From the NCBI RefSeq assembly GCF_964246085.1, contig NZ_CAXTPD010000018.1: 59,261 nt of DNA. One strand, 5' to 3'. Position 1 is the stretch's first letter. Each line of letters starts with the position of its first letter. The notes under the pieces are model-generated. The model made no database searches. It saw only the letters and a program-made list of their open reading frames with translations, and was not told the DNA's origin. Made by a program: the position numbers and the translations under genes. Shown in pieces: positions 7,792 to 16,690 of this stretch. The stretch comes from Brotaphodocola sp003480315. GTDB lineage: Bacteria; Bacillota; Clostridia; Lachnospirales; Lachnospiraceae.

Positions 7792-8931
7792 ATGGCTGCA
7801 AAGAGAGATTTTTATGAAGTGCTCGGTGTTTCTAAAACAGCGAGCGATGCAGAAATTAAGAAAGCATACCGTAAACTTGCCAAAAAGTATCATCCGGACA
7901 GCAATCCGAACGATGCCGTGGCAGCAGAGCGGTTTAAAGAGATAAATGAAGCCTATGATGTATTGAGTGATCCGGAGAAAAAGAAACTGTACGACCGGTT
8001 TGGTGCGGCAGCATTTGAGGCCGGGTTCGATCCGAAGGCGGCAGCCGGAGGATATGGTGGCTTTGGCGGCTTCCATGGCGGTTTTGGCAGTGGAAGCGGC
8101 GGCTTCCACAGTTATTCCGGTGACCCGAACAGCGGGTACCAGGAGTTCCACTTTGAAGGAAATCCGGAAGATATGGATGACATTCTGGGCGGCATGTTCG
8201 GTGGAATGTTTGGAGGACATGGCGGAAAGAGGAGAACATCCAGTGCCTACGGAAGCAGTTCCCAGGGCAGTGGTTTCCATAGTGGCTTTGGTGGCAGTGG
8301 CTATCAGGGCAGCGGCTTCCACAGCGGTTTTGGCGGCAGCGGGTTTGAAGGTTTTACCTCCGGTGCCGGATATCAGAGCCGAGGTCAGGATATCACCTCT
8401 GACCTGACCGTCACCTTCGATGAGGCCGCTTTCGGCTGTGATAAGATGATCACGCTGACTGGTTCTGACGGACGGAAGCAGACGCTGCAGCTTCACATCC
8501 CGGCGGGTATGGAGGATGGCAAGAGCCTTCGCCTGCAGGGCAAGGGCGGCGCTGGCGTAAATGGTGCCCCGGCGGGTGACCTGCTAATCTGCATTCATGT
8601 TGCGGAGAAACCGGGATTCACCAGAAAAGGCGCGGATGTCTACACCACCGCAAATATTCCGTTTACTACGGCCGTGCTGGGCGGCGAGGCCATCATCAAT
8701 ACCTTAAATGGCCGTGTTTCCTGCCGTATTAAACCTGGCACCCAGTCCGGTTCCAAGATCCGTCTGAAAGGAAAAGGCGTGGCCAATATGCGTGATCCGA
8801 AGACTTTCGGTGATCTTTATGTGACTGTCCAGATTGAAGTGCCGACCAGCTTAAGCGCCGAGGCACTGGCAAAGCTGAAAGAGTTTGAGGCAGCAAGCAA
8901 CCGAAAGAAAAGCGGGTTTCACGCCGCGTAA
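7792..8931 (+). CDS. DnaJ/CbpA-type J-domain co-chaperone without zinc finger
   Basis: The 379-residue protein starts with a J domain (about residues 5-70, HPD at 34-36) that stimulates Hsp70 ATPase. A long Gly/Ser/Phe/His-rich region (about 82-200) follows, with repeated GSGFHSGFGGSG units. Two C-terminal beta-barrel substrate domains (about 203-365) come next (GQDITSDLTVTFDEAAFG, LKGKGVANM). The four CXXCXGXG zinc repeats of canonical DnaJ are absent, so it is a class II, CbpA-like J protein. The ATG at 7792 gives the usual MAAKRDFYEVLGV start. It is not next to dnaK or grpE and has its own promoter and terminator. Confidence 0.9.
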   Translation: MAAKRDFYEVLGVSKTASDAEIKKAYRKLAKKYHPDSNPNDAVAAERFKEINEAYDVLSDPEKKKLYDRFGAAAFEAGFDPKAAAGGYGGFGGFHGGFGSGSGGFHSYSGDPNSGYQEFHFEGNPEDMDDILGGMFGGMFGGHGGKRRTSSAYGSSSQGSGFHSGFGGSGYQGSGFHSGFGGSGFEGFTSGAGYQSRGQDITSDLTVTFDEAAFGCDKMITLTGSDGRKQTLQLHIPAGMEDGKSLRLQGKGGAGVNGAPAGDLLICIHVAEKPGFTRKGADVYTTANIPFTTAVLGGEAIINTLNGRVSCRIKPGTQSGSKIRLKGKGVANMRDPKTFGDLYVTVQIEVPTSLSAEALAKLKEFEAASNRKKSGFHAA

Positions 8932-8940
8932 TGTGAAGTG

Positions 8941-8989
8941 AAAAAGTTCTGCACAATGAGAGCGATTTCTCAAAGTGCAGAACTTTTTT
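8941..8989 (+). terminator. Rho-independent terminator after the J-protein gene
   Basis: AGTTCTGCAC (8945-8954) pairs with GTGCAGAACT (8975-8984), extended by flanking A and T runs, and ends in TTTTTT. Confidence 0.88.
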
Positions 8990-8994
8990 CTTCC

Positions 8995-9023
8995 TTGTGA
9001 TATGGAACCTGCTGGGGTATAAT
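8995..9023 (+). promoter_or_regulatory. Promoter of the AAA/PD-(D/E)XK gene
   Basis: TTGTGA (8995-9000), a 17-bp spacer and a perfect TATAAT (9018-9023). It directly follows the preceding terminator. Confidence 0.75.
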
Positions 9024-9086
9024 ATGGTTAATATATAGAAATCAGAATGAATCAGCATCTGTTTATGGACAGGCGGGAGGTGTGGA

Positions 9087-10682
9087 ATGGGCAGTTATCT
9101 GAATCCGGGAAATGCATTGTTTAAAATGGCGGTAAATTCGCAGATTTTTGTGGATAAAAGTATGCTGATTGATGTGACAAACCGCTATCTGAATACCATG
9201 CAGCGTTTTATCTGTGTCAGTCGTCCGAGAAGATTTGGAAAGTCGGTGGCAGCAGATATGCTGGCCGCTTATTATGACAGAAGTGTTGATTCCTCTGCGC
9301 TTTTTGAACATCTGGAAATCAGCAGTCAGAAATCATATGGAATACATTTGAATCAGTACGATGTTGTCAAACTGAATATGCAGGAATTTTTAAGCGGAAC
9401 GAAGAATGTAGATGAAATGCTGGAGCGAATTCAGAAGTTTCTGATTTTTGATCTGCTGGATGCATATCATCAGGTACGTTTTCGTGATGAGAAAAGCCTG
9501 ATCCAGGTGATGAAAGATGTCTATTCTCATACCGGACATCCGTTTGTGATTTTGATTGATGAGTGGGACTGCCTGTTTCGGGAATACAAACACAGTGAGG
9601 AGGCTCAGAAAAAATATCTGGATTTTCTGAGAGCCTGGCTGAAGGATCAGAGCTATGTGGCTCTGGCTTACATGACAGGAATCCTTCCGGTCAAAAAATA
9701 CGGTTCCCATTCTGCACTTAATATGTTTACCGAGTATTCTATGACAGAACCAGGAGATATGGCCCCGTATTTCGGATTTACGGAAGATGAGGTTCAGACA
9801 TTATGCGAAACTTACCAGATGAATTATGAAGAGGCCAGAGCCTGGTATGATGGTTACGGCCTGATACAGCACAGCAAAGACGGTGACATCTGCTATTCCA
9901 TGTACAGTCCGAAATCTGTTGTGGAGGCAATGCTGCGCCACAAATTTGGAACTTACTGGAATCAGACAGAAACCTATGAAGCTTTGAAACTTTACATTCA
10001 AATGAATTTGGATGGATTAAAGGATGCAGTGGTACAGATGCTGGCCGGAGAAACAGTCCCAATCAATACCGGAACATTTGCCAATGACATGACCAGCTTT
10101 TCTTCTAAAGATGATGTCCTCACACTGCTGGTACATTTGGGCTATCTGACCTATGACAGTGAGAATGAAACGGTAGCAATTCCAAACAAAGAAGTTTCTC
10201 AGGAATATATTAATGCCATCAGTACCATGGGATGGCATGAAGTTATGGACGCAGTTCAGGCGTCCAGAAAACTTCTTCAGGCATTGTGGAATATGGATGC
10301 AGATACAGTGGCGCAGGGAATTGAGCAGGCACATCAGGAAATTTCTATTCTGCAGTACAATGATGAAAATGCTCTGAGCTGTACCATAAATCTTGCTCTT
10401 TATTTTGCAAGGGAATATTACACGATTATCCGCGAACTGCCCACAGGAAAAGGCTATGCAGATATTTGCTATATTCCAAGAAAATTATATGCGGATAAAC
10501 CTGCGATTGTCGTGGAATTAAAATGGGATAAGGCCGCAGAGGGAGCAATTGCCCAGATTAAAGAAAAGCAGTATGTAAATGCGCTGAAAGAGTATCGCGG
10601 AAATCTGCTTCTGGCTGGAATCAATTATGACCGTGAGACGAAAAAACACTACTGCATAATAGAAAAAATGATTATGGAATAA
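9087..10682 (+). CDS. AAA-ATPase-like / PD-(D/E)XK nuclease superfamily protein (DUF1703 type)
   Basis: The 531-residue protein belongs to a family with an N-terminal AAA-ATPase-like domain and a C-terminal PD-(D/E)XK-like domain, common in gut Bacteroidetes and Clostridia. Residues about 40-55 give the P-loop-like SRPRRFGKS. A Walker B-like ILIDEWDCLF follows near residue 155. The C-terminal nuclease-like core shows GYADICY and VVELKWDKA (about 455-480), the D...E-x-K pattern. The family function is not established; roles in defence or mobile DNA have been proposed for PD-(D/E)XK/AAA fusions. The gene stands alone between two strong terminators with its own near-consensus promoter. Its AT-richer codons differ from neighbours, suggesting horizontal acquisition. 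Confidence 0.85.
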   Translation: MGSYLNPGNALFKMAVNSQIFVDKSMLIDVTNRYLNTMQRFICVSRPRRFGKSVAADMLAAYYDRSVDSSALFEHLEISSQKSYGIHLNQYDVVKLNMQEFLSGTKNVDEMLERIQKFLIFDLLDAYHQVRFRDEKSLIQVMKDVYSHTGHPFVILIDEWDCLFREYKHSEEAQKKYLDFLRAWLKDQSYVALAYMTGILPVKKYGSHSALNMFTEYSMTEPGDMAPYFGFTEDEVQTLCETYQMNYEEARAWYDGYGLIQHSKDGDICYSMYSPKSVVEAMLRHKFGTYWNQTETYEALKLYIQMNLDGLKDAVVQMLAGETVPINTGTFANDMTSFSSKDDVLTLLVHLGYLTYDSENETVAIPNKEVSQEYINAISTMGWHEVMDAVQASRKLLQALWNMDADTVAQGIEQAHQEISILQYNDENALSCTINLALYFAREYYTIIRELPTGKGYADICYIPRKLYADKPAIVVELKWDKAAEGAIAQIKEKQYVNALKEYRGNLLLAGINYDRETKKHYCIIEKMIME

Positions 10683-10726
10683 AAGCAGAGCAGGAAGAAC
10701 AGTTAAGGTTCTTCCTGCTCTGCTTT
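10682..10726. terminator. Bidirectional terminator (19-bp perfect stem)
   Basis: AAAGCAGAGCAGGAAGAAC (10682-10700) pairs perfectly with the segment at 10708-10726 around a 7-nt loop. It lies between the convergent AAA gene and coaX and can serve both. Confidence 0.88.
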
Positions 10727-10745
10727 GCAGGTAAAGTGATATGGA

Positions 10746-11513
10746 TTATGCCTTATTTTTCTCATAAATGATCATGAGCCCCTTCAGGAGCAGGGCATCG
10801 TCATAGATGATTTTGTGTTTGCAGAGCGGAACCACGAAACGGGAGAGACCGCCGGTAGCAATGATGGTAGCCGGTTCGCCCAGCTCTTCTTCCATATGCT
10901 CCAGGATGCCGTCGATCATGCCGGCATTGCCGTACATGATGCCGCTGCGCATGCAGTCGATGGTGTTTTTACCGATGACACGCTTCGGAATGTCCAGGCT
11001 GATGGACGGAAGCTGTGCCGTCTTGCTGCTTAAGGAGTCCAGGGAAACGCGAAGACCCGGATAGATGATGCCGCCGATATAGTTGCCGTTTTTATCCACA
11101 ACGGACATGGTAGTTGCGGTACCCATATCAATGATGATGATCGGACCCGGGTATTCCCTGATGGCAGCTACGGCATCTACGATCATATCGCTTCCGACGG
11201 TTTTCGGGTTATCCATGATGATGTTCATGCCGGTTTTGATGCCGGCGCCTACCAGCATCGGGTGATAGCCCAGGATTTTCTTTACAGCAGAAGAAATCGC
11301 TGCGTTTAACGGCGGAACAACGGAGGACATGATAGCTCCTTCAATGTCAGCAGGGTTGATCTGATGGATCTCCAGAATATTTTTAATATTAATTGCATAT
11401 TCGGTTCCGGTTTTGGCGTGGTCAGTGGTGACACGCTCTACAAAATAAGTTTTCTGGGAATCGATACAGCCAATGACGATGTTGCTGTTTCCCATATCCA
11501 GTGCTAAAATCAT
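10746..11513 (-). CDS. coaX: Type III pantothenate kinase
   Basis: The 255-residue protein has the expected length for CoaX, which phosphorylates pantothenate with ATP in the first step of coenzyme A synthesis. The N-terminal phosphate-binding MILALDMGNSNIVIG, the IIIDMGTATTMSVVD block (about residues 124-138), the GGIIYPGL segment and the ATGGLSR block near the C-terminus are all in place. CoaX differs from CoaA in not being feedback-inhibited by CoA in characterised members. It is divergent from coaBC, so two CoA-pathway genes share one intergenic region of about 200 bp. Confidence 0.95.
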   Translation of the reverse strand: MILALDMGNSNIVIGCIDSQKTYFVERVTTDHAKTGTEYAINIKNILEIHQINPADIEGAIMSSVVPPLNAAISSAVKKILGYHPMLVGAGIKTGMNIIMDNPKTVGSDMIVDAVAAIREYPGPIIIIDMGTATTMSVVDKNGNYIGGIIYPGLRVSLDSLSSKTAQLPSISLDIPKRVIGKNTIDCMRSGIMYGNAGMIDGILEHMEEELGEPATIIATGGLSRFVVPLCKHKIIYDDALLLKGLMIIYEKNKA

Positions 11514-11659
11514 GGAAAAAACTCCTTCTATTTATGATAAATGGTGATGGTCCACAGGTGCAAAAGCCTGTATATTATTTTACATCCTATCACATTTTAC
11601 AGGGAATGACAATTGAAAAAGGAGCGATCCACTTCACCCTTTTCCTGTCCGGTAAAATA

Positions 11660-11668
11660 TGCTATACT
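11660..11668 (+). promoter_or_regulatory. Extended -10 of the coaBC promoter
   Basis: TGCTATACT is an extended -10 (TGn plus TATACT). The -35 region at 17 bp (TTTTCC, 11640-11645) is weak. The start point would be near 11675, about 35 nt before the coaBC start codon. Confidence 0.55.
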
Positions 11669-11709
11669 CATAAAATATGACTGATCTGAAGAAGAACGAG
11701 GAGGTTCTT

Positions 11710-12903
11710 ATGTTAAAAGGAAAAACCGTAGTATTGGGTGTGACCGGCGGAATTGCTGCTTATAAAATTGCCAATCTGGCCAGTATGCTGGTAAAACAGC
11801 ATGCCAATGTGCGGGTGATCATGACACAGAATGCAACGAATTTTATCACCCCGACCACCTTTGAGACTCTGACCGGGAAAAAATGCCTGGTAGATACATT
11901 TGACCGGAATTTTGAGTTTCAGGTGGAGCATGTCTCTCTGGCCAAGCAGGCAGATATCTTTATGATCGCTCCGGCTACGGCCAATGTGATCGCGAAGGTG
12001 GCGCACGGTCTTGCAGATGATATGCTGACTACCACATTTCTGGCCTGCAGGAGTCCGAAGTATATCGTTCCGGCCATGAACACCCAGATGTATGAAAATC
12101 CCATCACCCAGGACAATCTGAACATCTGCCGGAAATACGGCATGCATGTGATTGAACCGGCCAGTGGCTATCTGGCCTGCGGCGATACCGGAGCCGGAAA
12201 GATGCCGGAGCCGGAGACTTTGTTTGAGTATATTTTACAGGAACTTGCCTGTGAGAAAGATCTGGCTGGAAAGAAGGTTCTGGTAACGGCCGGGCCAACA
12301 CGGGAGGCCATTGATCCGGTGCGCTATATCACCAATCACTCCACCGGAAAGATGGGCTATGCCATTGCAAGGGCAGCAGCCAGAAGAGGAGCAGAGGTGA
12401 CTCTGGTAAGCGGACCGGCAGATTTAAAGGCGCCGCTGGGGGTGAGGCTGGTGCCGGTCATCAGTGCGAAGGATATGTTTGACGCGGTATCTTCTGTCAG
12501 CGCAGAGCAGGATGCCATTATCAAGGCAGCGGCTGTGGCAGATTACCGTCCGGCTGTTGTCGGAGCCGAGAAAACGAAAAAGAGCGATGGCAACATGAAT
12601 ATTGAACTGGAGCGCACCGATGATATTCTGGCATGGCTTGGAGCCCACCGGAGAGAGGGACAGGTGCTTTGCGGCTTTTCCATGGAAACCCAGAATATGC
12701 TGGAAAATTCCCGGGCAAAGCTTGCGAAAAAGAACGTGGACATGATCGTGGCGAACAGCCTGCGCACAGCCGGAGCCGGATTCGGAACGGACACGAACCT
12801 TGTGACCGTCATCACAAAAGATGGCGCAGAGGAGCTGGAGCTGATGAGCAAGGACCAGGTGGCGCATGAGCTGCTGAACCGGATTTTTGACGGAAAGCAT
12901 TAA
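11710..12903 (+). CDS. coaBC: Bifunctional phosphopantothenoylcysteine decarboxylase / phosphopantothenate-cysteine ligase
   Basis: The 397-residue fusion performs steps two and three of CoA synthesis. The N-terminal FMN-dependent CoaC domain (about 1-185) contains GVTGGIAAYK, the EHVSLAKQAD block with the catalytic His, APATANV, PAMNTQMY and the YLACGDTGAGKM loop with the catalytic Cys. The C-terminal CoaB ligase domain (about 187-397) begins at KKVLVTAGPTREAIDPVR and holds NHSTGKMG, AAVADYRP and KKSDGNMNIELERTDDIL. GAGGAGG lies 5-6 nt before the ATG used; an upstream in-frame start at 11677 is less likely. It is divergent from coaX. Confidence 0.96.
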   Translation: MLKGKTVVLGVTGGIAAYKIANLASMLVKQHANVRVIMTQNATNFITPTTFETLTGKKCLVDTFDRNFEFQVEHVSLAKQADIFMIAPATANVIAKVAHGLADDMLTTTFLACRSPKYIVPAMNTQMYENPITQDNLNICRKYGMHVIEPASGYLACGDTGAGKMPEPETLFEYILQELACEKDLAGKKVLVTAGPTREAIDPVRYITNHSTGKMGYAIARAAARRGAEVTLVSGPADLKAPLGVRLVPVISAKDMFDAVSSVSAEQDAIIKAAAVADYRPAVVGAEKTKKSDGNMNIELERTDDILAWLGAHRREGQVLCGFSMETQNMLENSRAKLAKKNVDMIVANSLRTAGAGFGTDTNLVTVITKDGAEELELMSKDQVAHELLNRIFDGKH

Positions 12904-12953
12904 AATCAGGAATTTTTCAATGAAAATGCCATGGTTTCCGGCAACTCTGACTC

Positions 12954-12982
12954 TTGTCAAAGCGCAGTATGTCTGATAAAAT
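12954..12982 (+). promoter_or_regulatory. Promoter of prfC
   Basis: TTGTCA (12954-12959), a 17-bp spacer and TAAAAT (12977-12982) with an extended TGa. The start would be near 12989, giving a structured leader of about 100 nt. Confidence 0.65.
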
Positions 12983-12996
12983 GTAAGATTGGAGTA

Positions 12997-13064
12997 ACTG
13001 CGCGGAAGCTGCGCAGTCAGCTAACTGAAACGAACAGAAAAAGCGGATGGATTCAGACCGCTTT
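12997..13064 (+). other. Two hairpins in the prfC leader
   Basis: ACTGCGC pairs with GCGCAGT (12997-13017, 7-nt loop). AAAGCGG pairs with CCGCTTT (13040-13064, 11-nt loop). Neither is followed by a T run, so they are not simple terminators. The second ends 13 nt before the ribosome site. Confidence 0.5.
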
Positions 13065-13089
13065 CACCTATAGAACGGAGGACTTATTT

Positions 13090-14682
13090 TTGTCAAATAT
13101 CACAGAAGAAATTAAGAAACGAAGAACCTTTGCGATCATTTCCCACCCAGATGCCGGTAAGACAACCCTGACTGAGAAATTCCTTCTTTACGGAGGTGCC
13201 ATCAACCTGGCCGGTACCGTAAAGGGAAGAAAGGCTGCAAAGCATGCAGTTTCCGACTGGATGGAAATCGAGAAGGAGAGAGGTATTTCCGTTACCTCTT
13301 CCGTTATGCAGTTTGAGTATGATAACTACTGCATCAACATCCTGGATACCCCGGGACATCAGGACTTCTCTGAGGATACTTACCGTACCCTTATGGCTGC
13401 CGACAGCGCGGTCATGGTCATCGACGGATCCAAGGGTGTTGAGGCCCAGACCATCAAGCTGTTTAAGGTCTGTGTCATGAGAGGCATCCCGATCTTTACC
13501 TTCATCAACAAGATGGACCGTGAGGCGAGAGATCCCTTTGAGCTGATGGACGAGATCGAAAACGTGCTGGGCATCCGCACCTGTCCGATCAACTGGCCAA
13601 TCGGCTGCGGCAAGAATTTCAAGGGTGTGTATGACCGCCACGAAAAGACTATCACGACCTTCACGGCTGCCATGGGAGGACAGAAGGAGATTGCGTCCCA
13701 GACCTTCCCGGTAGAGGGAACCGATGTTGAATCCGTGATCGGAGCAGATTACCATCAGCAGCTCTTAGATGAGATCGAGCTGTTGGACGGTGCTGCCGAT
13801 GAGTTTGATCAGGAACGTGTCAGCCGCGGAAATTTATCTCCGGTATTTTTCGGTTCCGCTCTGACCAACTTTGGTGTAGAGACCTTTCTGCAGCATTTCC
13901 TGAAAATGACTACTTCTCCGCTGCCGAGACGGGCTATCACAAGAGAAATCAGTCCGTTTACCGATGATTTTTCCGCGTTTGTCTTTAAGATCCAGGCAAA
14001 TATGAACAAGGCGCACCGTGACCGTATCGCGTTCATGCGTATTGTATCCGGCAAGTTCGAGGCCGGTATGGAGGTAAACCACGTTCAGGGCGGCAAGAAG
14101 ATCCGTCTGTCCCAGCCGCAGCAGATGATGGCGCAGGACAGAAAAATCGTGGACGAGGCCTATGCCGGCGACATCATCGGCGTATTCGATCCGGGTATTT
14201 TTGCCATCGGAGATACGCTGTGCCTGTCCAACGAGAAGTTTGAGTTTGAGGGTATCCCGACCTTCGCTCCGGAGCATTTCGCCCGCGTGCGCCAGATCGA
14301 TACCATGAAGCGCAAACAGTTCTTAAAGGGTGTCAGCCAGATCGCCCAGGAGGGCGCGATCCAGATTTTCCAGGAGTTCAATACCGGTATGGAAGAGATT
14401 ATTGTCGGCGTAGTCGGCGAGCTGCAGTTTGAGGTTCTGACCTACCGACTGGAGAATGAGTACAATGTAGAGGTGAAGCTGGAGAAGCTGCCATACGAGT
14501 ATATCCGCTGGATCGAGAATAAGGACGAGGTGGATGTAGCCAAGATCCAGGGAACCTCCGACATGAAGCGCATCAAGGACTTAAAGGACAATCCGCTGCT
14601 GATCTTTGTCAACAGCTGGAGCATTGGCATGGTGGAGGACCGTAATCCGGGACTGAAGCTGAGTGAATTCGGACGCAACTAA
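13090..14682 (+). CDS. prfC: Peptide chain release factor 3
   Basis: The 530-residue GTPase recycles RF1/RF2 from the ribosome after peptide release. The G domain shows SHPDAGKTT (G1, residues 18-26), the G2 region RGISVTSS, DTPGHQDF (G3) and NKMDREARDP (G4). The C-terminal domains match RF3 rather than EF-G. The frame opens 53 codons earlier, but a TTG at 13090 preceded by GGAGG at 8 nt gives the family start and the family length (529 in E. coli), so TTG initiation is inferred. It has its own promoter and a leader with two hairpins. yqeY and a dipeptidase gene follow with short gaps and may be cotranscribed. Confidence 0.95.
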   Translation: MSNITEEIKKRRTFAIISHPDAGKTTLTEKFLLYGGAINLAGTVKGRKAAKHAVSDWMEIEKERGISVTSSVMQFEYDNYCINILDTPGHQDFSEDTYRTLMAADSAVMVIDGSKGVEAQTIKLFKVCVMRGIPIFTFINKMDREARDPFELMDEIENVLGIRTCPINWPIGCGKNFKGVYDRHEKTITTFTAAMGGQKEIASQTFPVEGTDVESVIGADYHQQLLDEIELLDGAADEFDQERVSRGNLSPVFFGSALTNFGVETFLQHFLKMTTSPLPRRAITREISPFTDDFSAFVFKIQANMNKAHRDRIAFMRIVSGKFEAGMEVNHVQGGKKIRLSQPQQMMAQDRKIVDEAYAGDIIGVFDPGIFAIGDTLCLSNEKFEFEGIPTFAPEHFARVRQIDTMKRKQFLKGVSQIAQEGAIQIFQEFNTGMEEIIVGVVGELQFEVLTYRLENEYNVEVKLEKLPYEYIRWIENKDEVDVAKIQGTSDMKRIKDLKDNPLLIFVNSWSIGMVEDRNPGLKLSEFGRN

Positions 14683-14714
14683 AAGCAAATAAAACAGAAA
14701 AGGAGTGTTACGAT

Positions 14715-15161
14715 ATGAGCAAGATTGACGTAGTAAGAGCTGCAATGGTAGAGGCTATGAAGGCAAAAGACAAGGCAAGAAAAGATTCCCTGTCCATGCT
14801 GCTTTCCGCACTGAAGAACGCGCAGATCGACAAACGTGAAGAGCTGACTGAGGATGAGGAGAATGCAGTTGTAAAGAAAGAGATCCGCCAGACTCAGGAG
14901 ACCTACGACCTGGCTCCGGCAGACCGCGTCGACATCCGTGAGGAGGCTGCCGCAAGACTTGCCGTATATAAAGAGTTCGCTCCGGAAGATATGAATGAAG
15001 AGCAGATCACTGAGGTGATCAGGGGTGTACTGGCAGAGCTTGGTATTGAGCAGCCGACCGCGGCAGACAAGGGCAGGATCATGAAGGTCCTGATGCCAAG
15101 GGTAAAGGGCAAGGCAGACGGCAAGCTGGTAAACCAGACTCTGGCAGCAATGACAAAATAA
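14715..15161 (+). CDS. yqeY: GatB/YqeY domain-containing protein
   Basis: The 148-residue protein is a stand-alone YqeY, homologous to the helical tail domain of the GatB amidotransferase subunit that contacts tRNA. Its biochemical role as a free protein is not settled. It shows the family pattern of an N-terminal helix (VEAMKAKDKARKDSLSMLLSALKNA), the KKEIRQTQETYDLA segment and a C-terminal ADKGRIMKVLMPRVKGKADGK block. AAAAGGAG precedes the ATG. It lies 32 bp after prfC and 17 bp before the dipeptidase gene. Confidence 0.93.
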   Translation: MSKIDVVRAAMVEAMKAKDKARKDSLSMLLSALKNAQIDKREELTEDEENAVVKKEIRQTQETYDLAPADRVDIREEAAARLAVYKEFAPEDMNEEQITEVIRGVLAELGIEQPTAADKGRIMKVLMPRVKGKADGKLVNQTLAAMTK

Positions 15162-15178
15162 TTCAGGGGGAATTTGTT

Positions 15179-16582
15179 ATGTATAAAGAGAAAATCAGCG
15201 CATGGGTAGACGCGCATAAAGACGAGATGCTGGAAGATATCTGCGAGCTCTGCCGTGTCAACAGCGAGAAGATGCCGGCAGAGGAGGATATGCCGTTTGG
15301 GCCTGGCACTGCTGAGTGTCTGGACATGGCACTGGACATGGCAGAAGGCTATGGCTTTGAGACCTGCGATTACGATGGCTATGTAGGCTGTGTAGATATG
15401 AATGAGCTTCCTCATCAGCTGGATATCCTGGCACACCTGGATGTTGTACCGGCCGGGGAAGGCTGGATTGTGACCGAGCCGTTCAAGCCGTTATTAAAGG
15501 ATGGAAAGCTGTACGGACGCGGCACCGCAGATGACAAGGGACCGGCAGTGGCTGCCCTTTACGCGATGCGCGCAGTCAAAGAGCTTGGTATTCCGTTAAA
15601 GAAAAACGTGCGCCTGATCCTGGGAACGGATGAAGAGTGTGGCAGCAGCGATATCCGCCATTACTACAGCATTGAAAAAGAAGCGCCGATGACCTTTTCT
15701 CCGGATGCGGAATATCCGCTGGTTAATACGGAAAAGGGACGTTTTCCGGGCCATTTTACTGCTGGATTTGAGGCGTCCGATGCACTTCCGAGACTGGTTT
15801 CTATCAAGGCAGGAACTAAGGTGAATGTTGTTCCTGGCAAGGCGAAGGCTGCGGTAGAGGGATTTGAGATGGCAGCACTGGAAAAAGCTGCGGCCGAGAC
15901 AAAGGAAGAGACCGGCATCAGCTTTGAGTTTGCGGCAGAAGGAACAGTGACTGAAATTACCGCCACCGGAATCGGTGCTCACGCCTCTACTCCGGATGTG
16001 GGCAATAATGCGCTGACCGGCCTTCTGGTGTTCCTTGGAAAACTGGATTTTGCATCCTGCCCACAGGTTGACATGGTCAGAAAAACAGCATCCCTGTTCC
16101 CGCATGGCGATGTAAACGGAAAGACCCTGGGTGTGGCTATGGAGGATGAGCTTTCCGGAAATCTTACCCTGTCCTTCAACATGCTGACCGTAGATGCAGC
16201 AAGCATGGATGGTGAGTTTGACGGCCGTATCCCGGTATGCGGGAACGATGAGAATGTGCTTGAGGTTGTAAGAGCACGCATGGCAGAGCAGGGGCTTACT
16301 TTGTTAAACAAGGCACTGATCCCACCGCATCATGTATCTGCAGATTCCTATTTTGTAAAGACCCTGCTGGCTGCGTTCGAGCTGTATACCGGCCGTAAGG
16401 GCGAGTGTCAGGCGCTGGGCGGCGGCACTTATGTTCATCATCTGGAAAATGGCGTGGCATTCGGCGCAGCTATGCCGGAGACCGACAACAAGATGCATGG
16501 ACCGGATGAGTTCGCAGTTGTAGACGAGCTTCTGGTAAGCGCAAAGATCTTCGCGCAGGCGATCGTGGATCTGTGCGGCTGA
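15179..16582 (+). CDS. Sapep/PepV-type M20 dipeptidase
   Basis: The 467-residue protein is an M20-family metallopeptidase of the Sapep/PepV branch, cytosolic Mn/Zn-dependent dipeptidases that release amino acids from peptides. Metal ligands are visible in AHLDVVPAGEGW (His, with catalytic Asp two residues on), GRGTADDKGP (bridging Asp), GTDEECGSSD (catalytic and metal Glu) and the late GGGTYVHHLENGVAFG. An insert domain between them carries the IGAHASTP lid motif. Length fits the family (about 465-470). AGGGGG precedes the ATG. A strong terminator follows. Confidence 0.92.
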   Translation: MYKEKISAWVDAHKDEMLEDICELCRVNSEKMPAEEDMPFGPGTAECLDMALDMAEGYGFETCDYDGYVGCVDMNELPHQLDILAHLDVVPAGEGWIVTEPFKPLLKDGKLYGRGTADDKGPAVAALYAMRAVKELGIPLKKNVRLILGTDEECGSSDIRHYYSIEKEAPMTFSPDAEYPLVNTEKGRFPGHFTAGFEASDALPRLVSIKAGTKVNVVPGKAKAAVEGFEMAALEKAAAETKEETGISFEFAAEGTVTEITATGIGAHASTPDVGNNALTGLLVFLGKLDFASCPQVDMVRKTASLFPHGDVNGKTLGVAMEDELSGNLTLSFNMLTVDAASMDGEFDGRIPVCGNDENVLEVVRARMAEQGLTLLNKALIPPHHVSADSYFVKTLLAAFELYTGRKGECQALGGGTYVHHLENGVAFGAAMPETDNKMHGPDEFAVVDELLVSAKIFAQAIVDLCG

Positions 16583-16617
16583 TCTGTTATCAAAACGAAT
16601 ACGAAATGGATGAGAGT

Positions 16618-16656
16618 GCAGCAGTAAAATGTGATTCATTTTACTGCTGCTTTTTT
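16618..16656 (+). terminator. Rho-independent terminator after the dipeptidase gene
   Basis: GCAGCAGTAAAATG (16618-16631) pairs perfectly with CATTTTACTGCTGC (16637-16650) around a 5-nt loop, followed by TTTTTT. Confidence 0.93.
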
Positions 16657-16690
16657 GTATTCTGTTGTATTTTCAAAAAAACACCGATAA

